Shown: piece after piece, positions 1 through 7,800 of the stretch
Layout of the letters: every line of letters begins with the position of its first letter
Numbering within the stretch: position 1 is the first letter of the stretch
From: Croceimicrobium sp965658275
Lineage (GTDB): Bacteria > Bacteroidota > Bacteroidia > Flavobacteriales > Schleiferiaceae
DNA: 11,498 nt
Reading direction: 5' to 3'
NCBI GenBank assembly: GCA_965658275.1
Contig: CBFHRN010000057.1
Location: 1-11,498, forward strand
The notes under the pieces: model-generated
What the model was told of the DNA's origin: nothing
Database searches by the model: none
The model's input: the letters and a program-made list of their open reading frames with translations, nothing else
Made by a program: the position numbers and the translations under genes

Positions 1-191
1 TCACGCTGTGTAATTGGGATAATTTCATCCTCAATTTCAACGTCTAACTCACCAAGGTTTGCCACTGATTGATCATAGGTCTTCCACTCGATCATAACAA
101 TACAGAGCAAAAGAGCCACTACCAAACCAAACTGCATAAACAGTCCGCGGTAGTTTTCCAAGTCGGCTTTTTCTGATTTTTTCGGTTGCAT
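1..191 (-). CDS. Energy transducer TonB-like protein, N-terminal part (runs off left edge)
   Basis: Only the first 63 codons lie in the window; the reading frame is open to the edge. The product starts MQPKKSEKADLENYRGLF, a short charged cytoplasmic tail, followed by one hydrophobic segment at about residues 17-34 (FGLVVALLLCIVMIEW) and then an acidic stretch (ELDVEIEDE). This is the usual N-terminus of Bacteroidetes TonB proteins, which sit in the inner membrane with an ExbB/ExbD motor and pass proton-motive energy to outer-membrane TonB-dependent receptors. The C-terminal receptor-binding domain is outside the window, so the assignment rests on the anchor. It clearly resembles the start of the next gene upstream (256-978), which shares the LKK/PKKS..KA.LENYR pattern, so the two look like tandem paralogues in the same orientation 64 nt apart. 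The ATG at 191 is preceded by an A-rich stretch; no strong Shine-Dalgarno sequence is seen, which is normal for the phylum. Confidence 0.8.
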   Translation of the reverse strand, partial: MQPKKSEKADLENYRGLFMQFGLVVALLLCIVMIEWKTYDQSVANLGELDVEIEDEIIPITQR

Positions 192-210
192 CTTTTAGAT
201 TTTGCAGGGG

Positions 211-218
211 TAAAGATA
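211..218 (-). promoter_or_regulatory. Possible weak -7 box for the left-edge tonB-like gene
   Basis: Read on the minus strand the sequence is TATCTTTA, one mismatch from the Bacteroidetes TAnnTTTG -7 element, 20 nt upstream of the ATG at 191. No convincing TTTG -33 element lies at the right distance; only TTTCG is seen about 18 nt upstream. It may allow independent expression of the second tonB paralogue, or be chance in an AT-rich spacer. Confidence 0.25.
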
Positions 219-235
219 AATAAAAAGTGTAGCCT

Positions 236-252
236 TCGAAATTGAATTTCGA
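236..252 (-). terminator. AT-rich 7-bp inverted repeat just after the tonB-like gene (possible weak terminator)
   Basis: Arms at 236-242 and 246-252 are perfectly complementary (minus strand TCGAAAT, loop TCA, ATTTCGA), starting 3 nt after the stop codon of the 256-978 gene. A T-rich stretch (TTTTTATTTAT) follows downstream on the minus strand, but about 7 nt after the stem rather than directly. The stem is AT-rich and so weak. It could attenuate readthrough between the two tonB paralogues, or be a symmetrical protein site; neither is established. Confidence 0.3.
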
Positions 253-255
253 TTT

Positions 256-978
256 CTACTGTAATTTGAAATTAACGGGGATAATTATTTTAACTGGAAC
301 AGGATTCCCTTGTTGCGTAGCAGGCTCAAACTCAGGCATACTTTGCAAAACACGTTTGGCCTCCGCGATAAATTCCGGCTCCTCTCCGCGCATGACTTTC
401 ACGGAATCGACCCTTCCTAATTCATCAATAATAATTTGCATGAATAGCTTTTCCTCCACTCCCATAGTTCTGAGCAAATGAGGGTATTGGATTTCTTGCG
501 TCATGTAGGAAGTAATCCACTGATTAAAGCACCTCATCTGCTCCTCTTTATCTCTTAGCTCGGCGCAGTTTTTAGGCCTTGCCATATTCTGAACAAAAAT
601 GGGTAAGACGGGATCCGGCACCTCAACATTGCCCTCTGAAGAAATCGTATCCAAATTCAAACTTCCAAGATCTATTTTACCTTGATCTGGGACGGGCTTA
701 TTATTAGGAACGGGGTTAAGCTTGGTGGATATTTTAGGCCTTAGATTAGGATTTAGCTTCTGCCTTTTGGGTAGTTCCGGCTTATCAGGATAAGTAAGTG
801 GAATGTTAATACCCGCTTCTAATACAACCGGTCTGTCTTGCGGTTTTTTGGGTTTAGCATACTCGGTTTGCCATTGTATTATTTCTGTTACCAGGATAAG
901 ACTAAGCGCAATTCCTACCATAAGAAATATCGACCGGTAGTTCTCCAGATTGGCCTTTCGACTTTTTTTAAGCTGCAT
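256..978 (-). CDS. Energy transducer TonB (TonB C-terminal domain protein)
   Basis: This 240-residue inner-membrane-anchored periplasmic protein probably couples an ExbB/ExbD proton channel to TonB-dependent outer-membrane receptors. In order it has a basic cytoplasmic tail (residues 1-16), a single membrane segment (about 17-35), a Pro/Lys-rich periplasmic spacer (about 41-100, with several KP and PK pairs), a middle segment with two cysteines (C138 and C150) flanking a charged helix, and a TonB C-terminal domain at about 162-240. That domain shows the family pattern: YP.LLR..GVEEKLFMQIIIDELGRVDSVKV, then E...AKRVLQSMP.F.PA.Q.G.PV.VK..IPV.F. The middle Cys pair is common in Bacteroidetes TonBs and may form a disulphide. 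The ATG at 978 puts the tail at the length seen in the neighbouring paralogue. It lies 40 nt downstream of vanZ with no clear promoter between, so it is probably co-transcribed. The receptor it serves cannot be told from sequence. Confidence 0.9.
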   Translation of the reverse strand: MQLKKSRKANLENYRSIFLMVGIALSLILVTEIIQWQTEYAKPKKPQDRPVVLEAGINIPLTYPDKPELPKRQKLNPNLRPKISTKLNPVPNNKPVPDQGKIDLGSLNLDTISSEGNVEVPDPVLPIFVQNMARPKNCAELRDKEEQMRCFNQWITSYMTQEIQYPHLLRTMGVEEKLFMQIIIDELGRVDSVKVMRGEEPEFIAEAKRVLQSMPEFEPATQQGNPVPVKIIIPVNFKLQ

Positions 979-1018
979 GTTTTGTGGTGTTGCTTTTGTA
1001 AAGAGATCCGAAGATCAA

Positions 1019-1414
1019 TCAGGCTTTGCGGCCTGTTACAAAAGACCAACAAAGCACGGCTAACAATGCACCTGTATTATTGGCCCAGAAATCGAACCAA
1101 TCCCCATGGCGCATGGGAACATAGTAGTATTGGAGTAGTTCAATTATCCCTCCATAGGCAACGCAGAGAACAAATATCCTTAAATACTTAGCCGGCTTGA
1201 GGCGTTGCTTTAGACTATAACGTAGGCTGGCTAATATTATTAAGCTGGCAGTAAAAAAAAAGATACCGGCATGAATAATTTTATCATTCATGTCCTTTAG
1301 ACCCCGCGGCACTTCATCCGCTGGAAGAAGAGTCATGTAGGTCATAAAAAAGCCCCAGGCTATTGCTGGGGCATAATATGGAAGCTTGTTTTTCAAAGCT
1401 GTAAACTTAGCCAA
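1019..1414 (-). CDS. VanZ-family integral membrane protein
   Basis: This 131-residue protein has four predicted membrane segments (about residues 13-30, 46-64, 79-95 and 112-126). It carries the conserved polar pattern of the VanZ-like family: D44-K45-x-x-H48 before the second segment, E92-x-x-Q95 at the end of the third, and R102-x-x-D105-x-x-D108-x-x-x-N112-x-x-G115 leading into the fourth. VanZ was named for low-level teicoplanin resistance in enterococci; the biochemical role of the chromosomal Bacteroidetes members is unknown, so resistance should not be inferred. An in-frame TAG directly precedes the first possible codon, a TTG at 1414 that overlaps the gcvH stop by 8 nt. The next in-frame alternatives are a TTG at codon 7 and an ATG at codon 24, and the ATG would destroy the first membrane segment. 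So TTG at 1414 (or 1396) is the likely start, translated by coupling with gcvH. A nine-T run codes for F52-F54. Confidence 0.85.
   Translation of the reverse strand: MAKFTALKNKLPYYAPAIAWGFFMTYMTLLPADEVPRGLKDMNDKIIHAGIFFFTASLIILASLRYSLKQRLKPAKYLRIFVLCVAYGGIIELLQYYYVPMRHGDWFDFWANNTGALLAVLCWSFVTGRKA
1346..1372 (-). terminator. Intrinsic-terminator-shaped hairpin inside the vanZ coding sequence
   Basis: On the minus strand the sequence is GCCCCAG, loop CAATAGC, CTGGGGC, then six Ts. The 7-bp stem is perfect and six of its seven pairs are G-C, with the U-tract directly attached. It lies 35-61 nt downstream of the gcvH stop codon and codes for vanZ residues A15-F23. By shape it would terminate or attenuate transcription after gcvH. 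Translating ribosomes on vanZ could melt it, so its effect may depend on coupling from gcvH. The shape is seen directly; the activity is inferred. Confidence 0.6.
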
Positions 1415-1784
1415 CTAATTCTTGATAAGCGGCAGCGTCTAAAAGGTCATCTAATTCACTGGCATCGCTAATCTGAACCTTCACCATCCATCCCTTTCCA
1501 TAAGGATCCTCATTAACGATTTCTGGATTACTTTCCACTTCCTCATTAAACTCAAGAACTTCTCCAGAAACAGGCATAAATAAATCTGAAACGGTTTTCA
1601 CTGCCTCAACAGAACCAAAAGTTTCCTCCCGGTCTAAAGTCTCTCCTTCAGTTTCAACTTCAACAAATACGATATCACCTAACTCGCCTTGGGCAAAATC
1701 GGTTATACCAATTACGGCTACATCGCCTTCAATGCGAACCCATTCGTGGTCCTTGGTGTACTTTAAATCCTGTGGAATATTCAT
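1407..1784 (-). CDS. gcvH: Glycine cleavage system H protein
   Basis: This 125-residue lipoyl-carrier protein of the glycine cleavage system shuttles the aminomethyl group of glycine between the P protein (decarboxylase), the T protein (aminomethyltransferase) and the L protein (lipoamide dehydrogenase) in the cytoplasm. It has the normal length and all hallmarks: the opening Y-TKDHEWVR, ITDFAQGELGDIVFVEVE, and the lipoylation motif GSVEAVKTVSDL with K63 as the modified lysine, followed by MPVSGEV, NEDPYGKGWMVK and a C-terminal acidic helix. The ATG at 1784 is canonical, with GGAG about 14 nt upstream. The other glycine-cleavage genes are not in the window, which is usual when gcvH lies next to sprA in this phylum. 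A promoter-like element lies in the end of sprA (1804-1837), so it may be transcribed both from there and by readthrough. Confidence 0.97.
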   Translation of the reverse strand: MNIPQDLKYTKDHEWVRIEGDVAVIGITDFAQGELGDIVFVEVETEGETLDREETFGSVEAVKTVSDLFMPVSGEVLEFNEEVESNPEIVNEDPYGKGWMVKVQISDASELDDLLDAAAYQELVG

Positions 1785-1803
1785 GCCTAAAATTTTTCTC
1801 CAG

Positions 1804-1837
1804 CAAATGTATAATCTTTAATCCTTATTGTCCCAAA
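1804..1837 (-). promoter_or_regulatory. Bacteroidetes-type promoter candidate for gcvH
   Basis: On the minus strand TACATTTG (1804-1811) matches the -7 consensus TAnnTTTG exactly, and TTTG (1834-1837) lies 22 nt upstream as a -33 element, within the range used in this phylum. The -33 element lies inside the last codons of sprA. The predicted start site would give gcvH a very short leader of roughly 10-15 nt. Confidence 0.5.
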
Positions 1838-4800
1838 TTTAAGCGAACACTTAAACCAAATTGATTTGTAGTAAGCGGGAATGCATTCGAAGTTTTGAAA
1901 CGAGACATGTTTAAATCGTAGAACAATTTAGCCTGTATTCTCTGACTAAGGCGGTAATCAGCTGACACTTTTACCGTGGTTACGGTTTGACCGCTAGTTG
2001 GTTGGTTAACCTCCTCCAGAATTTTACGGATAAGAATGATATTGTCGCGGATACCAATGTCAGTCCTTAGCTCTAAATTGGAAACGGGGTTGGTTCTGCG
2101 CTTACCCATTCGGATAAACTTCAACTTCACATCTTTAATAATATAACCTGTTCCAATCACCCATTCCGTGCCGCGGTTCTCGGTAATCTGATTATTCGTC
2201 AAGCTGAGCATGATGTTGCGGTCCTGCTTATATTCTACACGCAAGGTTGCGCCGTTCTTAAATTTCGTGTTTAAACCAATTAAAGGCGAAAACTGCTCAC
2301 TTAAACTGATCGAGTTAATTTGATTGGAAGGGAACAGATCACCATTCACATCTAAAGGCAAGTCGCCCGGACGATCTTGCAGCGCTTTTTGGCGTAACAG
2401 GTTTGTGGTAATCGAAGCAACAGTATAGGTAGAACGATAGGCATGGCTCAATGTAAAGCTGCTAAACCATTTCTTGAAGAAGTCCATTTTACTTAATCCG
2501 TCATAGGTCACCTGCCAGTTAGGCAAAGGACTGCTGCGGGCATAACCCAGAGCTACCGAATTGGGGTCCATTCCCGAATAGGCAGCGATGAAGGAAGGAA
2601 TCAACACATCTTGGGAGCTTACACTGAAGTAACGGTAGCCGTAGTTAGAGCTATCTGGACTACCCACAAGTTCTGGGGTATAACCTGCAATAGTATCTAA
2701 TGCGGGGCTCCCACCTTCAGCAAGACGGCGGGAAATAATGAGGCGGTTTTCCAAGAATGCATCAAAAGTTGCCGAGTTGTAACTGGGCGCTTCGATTCCT
2801 TCAAAGGCTGTATTAAGCATCATCCATGAACTCGAATAAGTTTGGGTTTGGAAGGTATTCAGGCTTCTAAACTCCATTCTATCAAAGCCTCCATTTGCAA
2901 AGAAGAGACTATCGGCCCTAAAGAATTCACTCATATTACCATTACTGGTGCGCTGTGCGGTAATTACAATTCGCAAGGAGTTGATGGGCTCCGCAGTAAG
3001 ACGCATATTCAGGTTTTCCGTATTGGTTTGGGTGTACTGCGTATTTAAATCGGGATTTATAACCAGCCAATTATTTTGTACCGCTGCCGTTCTAATATCA
3101 GACTGATCCCCCATGGTAAACCAAAAACCTGGGGCAAAGCTTCCGCTCGCATTATCTAAACCAAACAATTGCGGACTGCGATTAAAGCCTGGAAGTAATT
3201 GTCCCTCAGCTCTAGAGTAATTGGCAGAACCAGAGCGCACCATCATAAGGAAGCGTGCCCCACCCATTAAAATCTTATCAAAGACACTAGGCTCGTCCTC
3301 TTCCTCCTCTTCATTATTACCCTCATTTTGCCTTCGGCGCTGACCTGGAACTGGAACTCCACGAGGTCGGCGACGCTTCGGAGTATCCGCCCCTCCAGCC
3401 ATTGCTTTCTTCAAATAAGGAACCTTGTTGTAGAGCGCATTAAAATTAAGGGTGCTATTTAATTGAATTTGGCGGTTGTTTTGAACTGTATTGCCAAAAT
3501 TCAAATTGAAGTTTGAGTTTGCCGCACCACCTTGTTGTTGACCCTGATTCGCAATACCATTTGCCCTTTGAGATGGCGTTTGCCAGTCGTAATCGCCGTT
3601 ATAAGTAGCGGTTACCGTGGCAAAATCAAGTAATGGAATTTTATTGATGGGCACTTGCCAATTGATGGTGATTTTCTGATGGTAATTTAAGGGACGTCCT
3701 AAATCACGCAGATTATTCATGATCTCCGCTCGATTCGAATCAGTGCCAGGTGCCCCAAGAAGCTCATCAACCCTGCTCCCCAAGCGGGCATTGAAATCCA
3801 GACGCAAGTTTTGTGTGATGTCATACAACATCGTATACTGACGGTTCAAGTTGAAGTTCTTATTGTAAGTGGCCTCCATATTCCCCAAAAGCTCGGGAGG
3901 GATATCATTTAAAATAGCATCCGTATTCCGCATTTGCATAGCGGTATAGTTACGGTCTAAACTGGCTATTGCTGTGAAGTTTTTGGGATAAGGATAGAAG
4001 TTGAAATCGCGAATAAGCGCCAACCAATCACTCTTCAGCCAGCTCACTTTATTGAATGGCTTTATTTGTTTTGGCCGTGCGCGATAGGTGTAATTTAAAC
4101 TCGCCGTGTGTCGAATATTCATATCGAAACGCGTATTAATGTTTCGACGGAAAACTTCCGAGAAGGAATAACTAGCGGCAAAGTTTTCTATATCATAAAG
4201 CTGAGGATTTCGGTTGGCCTTGTTGGCATTGCGTTCCTTTCGAACATTGGTGAAATTGATAGAGCGTCGACGAGTATAATCTTGAGTGGCCTGCCGTAAG
4301 GAATCTTGATTAACAGGGTCTTCAATATTCGCTAAGGCATCGTCAAACTCAATGTCTAAGTCGAGGGGATTAAAGCGAGGGTTGATCCAAGTTTCTGAAG
4401 CACCGTAAAACATAGGAATACGAATTCCCAGATCCTTATTAAAGAACTTCCCTAATTCTACATTCGTTTGCAGATCGTAAGAGTAGCGTTCCTCTTGCTG
4501 AAATTCGGATACGGTTTGATCAAGAGAACCCCAACCAATAGAACTGGTGCTACCCGTAATTGAAACGTTGGCAAAATCGGCCAGCTTGGCGGCTACCCTT
4601 GCATTAGCGGCCCAACCTCCATCTTGATCAAATTCTGTTAATCGCAACTCGTTAATCCAAACTTCGGCATCTTTAGGTAAACCATCATCAGGATCATTGG
4701 CCAAGCGTTTTTTAGGATTTCGAACACCGATTAAGATGGTCCGCACATTGCCAAGGTTGGGAGCCCCAACTACGGTTACCTTGCCTCCTGCTCTATTAAC

Positions 4801-7800
4801 GGTGTAAGGTTCATTGAGGGGGTCGCCAGTATTTCGATAGGCCCGATTGCGTTCTAACTTCACATCCTTCAATACCTGCAGAGCAAAGTCCATTTGGTTT
4901 TCTGAAGGCCAAATCAAACCCACATCAGTATTGCTAACACCCCAAGGAGTAACCTTTAAGGGAATCTCATATTCGTAGAAATTGAAATTATAATCCGACC
5001 CTAAACGGATAAAGACGGAAAGATCTCCATCCTTTAAATCATCGAATTCGCCAGCGGACTCCAAGTGGGTAAACAGCTTAAGTCGTTTGTAAAGACGCAT
5101 ATCAAAGTCGATATTTCGGAATACCGCACGACCGTCACCATCTTCCAGATTCAAGATTCGCAGGGAAAGAGCTTGTTCATTTTGCTGGTTTGCTGCGGTG
5201 GTGCCAAACAATACCTGCCGATCAATACCAGGAGGAAGCACATAGGGGACCGGGCTACGCGAGCCATTCTGTTCAATATTTACCGCGTTTACCTCAAAAA
5301 TGGTGTTTTGCTGATCATCCGTATTAAGGCGATCCCGAGTACCATCTAATGCAAATTGGAAGCGACGCCACTCACCACGCACCAATTCCATGCGCGCAAA
5401 ACGCAAGACAATTGGCTCTGGGAAATCCCTCAAGAAGGTTCGGATAAAGCGGATCGAACGGAAGTCGTTGATGGGACCCACTTTCGAGTCGGGGTTGAAA
5501 ACGGGAATCTTAAACTGAATCCATTCTACATCATAGGACTGACCATTGGGTTGCTCCGGAGAACGCGTTCTATAGATATCCGTAATATAGTTTTGTCCCA
5601 CTTCCCGAAGATCTTGAGCCCGCATACTAATACGGTACTGGTAGTAAGTTTCGGCCTTACTTAGAGTTTGATCGCGGTTAATATCCTCGATATCAGGAAG
5701 ATTGGTCGCAAAAGCAGAAACTCCCCCGATAGGAGTTGGATTGGAATTTCCTTGGGGGTTGTTAAATGATTTATAGCGCTCCAAAATATCCGCTTGATCC
5801 GCATCCAAGTTTGAGCCTCGGTAATACTGGAAGTTGTCTGCAGCCGGATCATCATTTGCTAGTACGTAAGCGGGTGCGGCATTTCCAAAGGTGGAACTAA
5901 TTCGTTGTATGTAATTCGCGTAGGCAGAATCACCAATCCAAGTACGTTCTTGAACATCATTAAGTAAGTCGTAACCAACATCTTGCAAGTCCCTTGCCGC
6001 AGGATCCGCATCGAAAGCAACAACTGGCGGACGCACATTACTGGCATAACCCCAACGAGTGGAATCGAGTTTACTTAAATCGCCGTCAACCGGCACACTA
6101 TTTTCAATAGCCTGAACCCCGTCCTTAAGAATATCCTCGGAAACGCTACCTAAGTTAAAGTACAGGTCTCCTCCTTGAGGCGCATTATTCACACCCACAA
6201 AAGGGTTCATTACCCAAAATTGGATGAATTCAATATTCTGTTCTTCAAAATTGGTTACCGAGACATCACGCATAATCCCTCCCCAGCGACTCGTAGGATC
6301 ATTAAGTAGACCATTTTGATTTAATCCTGCAGAAAAAGGAGTCGGCTCCACATCATAGTTATAAGGTCCCCTTTCATTTGGATAATAAGCCAAATCTAAA
6401 GTTGCAATGTTCCGAGGCTGAGACGGATCAAGCTCTAAGTTCGGGAATACCTCATCTACCAATACCTCACGCACTGGGTTAATGGATTGAAGCTCCTTGT
6501 TGTTTTTAATATTATCTGGAGTTCGAGCTTCATCATTGTGGAAAAGCGGATCAATAGTATACCAAGCTAAACGCGCTCTGTTAAAGCCATAGGCAATGCT
6601 GTTTTCAGTAGCCTCTGGAAAGAGCAAAGGCTGACCTGCTGGTGTGGAAGCCAGGCGCCAGGCCGCAGGATTTCGAATATCAATCGTGGTTTGAGAACTT
6701 TCAAAATCATCTAAGAAGGTCGTTTGCTCTCCATTTATTTCAATTCCTCGCGGCGAACCAGGGATAAGTTGAGCCACCTCACCACTCACAATTAAGTTGG
6801 ATTTTTCCTTGGTGGAAATAAAGGGAATCGCATCTACAGCACGGGTTAGGAATGGAGCATCAGTACTATAATTACCATTCATCCCAATTATCGTGTTTGA
6901 AATGGGCTCATCACCAATATTCACCTTTTGGGTAAGTGGTCTTTCATTAAGATGGACCATCGTAGCCCCTAAATTGAAATCCTCACTAAAGCGGTAATCT
7001 GCATTTAAACCCATGAAGGTTTTAGTCTGGAAATTGAAAAGCGCATTATTCTCAAAATCCACTTTGATAGGAACGCCTGAATTCAAAATTCCTTCATTCA
7101 GAATACTCACCCTACCCAAATTGTAATCGACACGATAATCTTGACCTTCAATAAGTCGAGTCCCACCTGCGGTCACACTCACCGAACCTGGTGGAATATT
7201 AAAGGCGTTTAACTGAATTTCACTACTTGAGGATGATTTAAACTGTCCTCGTATTAAGTACTTGTTTTTTTGAGTTTCGTTCTGAGCCACAAAGCGTGTG
7301 GAATCGTAAAGTTCCTGAAAAACATATTTTTCCTTGGACTCATCGCTATCTAGTTTGTTATCCAGGTTTGTACCGAAAGGCTCCAGCACTGGGAAGAAAA
7401 TCCGACCATTTTGTGGATAGATCGTAACGCCCGGGATAAAGTCAAAAAATCCATCCGGTTGAGGATCATTATTCTGGTTAAGGCGGTCCATATCCATCAC
7501 TCGCAAGAGTAACTCAGACCTTAAATTACTTTCAGGCAAGAAGGGAACTGGGGTTCCTGTTTCATCATTTTGATAAAGAACTTGCAAACGAAAATCCTCC
7601 GAGCCTACCTGGAAAGCGCTTAAGGAGTAAACGTTTTTCATCATTAAGTCCCAATTGGGAGCCCTAACGTCTAGGATGAAGCTCTTCAGCATCTTTACTA
7701 CAAGATTGTTGGGGGGTGTAACTCCGTCCGTGCTAAACTCACCCACCTGGAAGGTTCTTCCCCCTGCGGTATACTGGAAAGCTACCGCTAAAACCTCATC

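Noticed and set aside
1005..1016. GATC-TTCG-GATC mini-hairpin between vanZ and tonB on the minus strand
   Set aside because: The stem is only 4 bp and no proper T-tract follows, so it is too weak to call a terminator despite the stable-type tetraloop.
838..1191. 117-codon open frame on the plus strand opposite tonB and vanZ
   Set aside because: It crosses two well-supported minus-strand genes and its translation shows no family resemblance.
1019..1414. Calling the VanZ-family gene a glycopeptide resistance gene
   Set aside because: Only family-level motifs are present. There is no van cluster nearby, and chromosomal VanZ-like proteins are common in Bacteroidota without known resistance function.
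7264..7271. A AAA AAC heptamer in the correct phase in sprA (Q649-K650-N651), resembling a -1 frameshift site
   Set aside because: The -1 frame meets a stop after about eight codons, giving only a truncated translocon. No downstream stem was recognised and the long zero frame is clearly the product.
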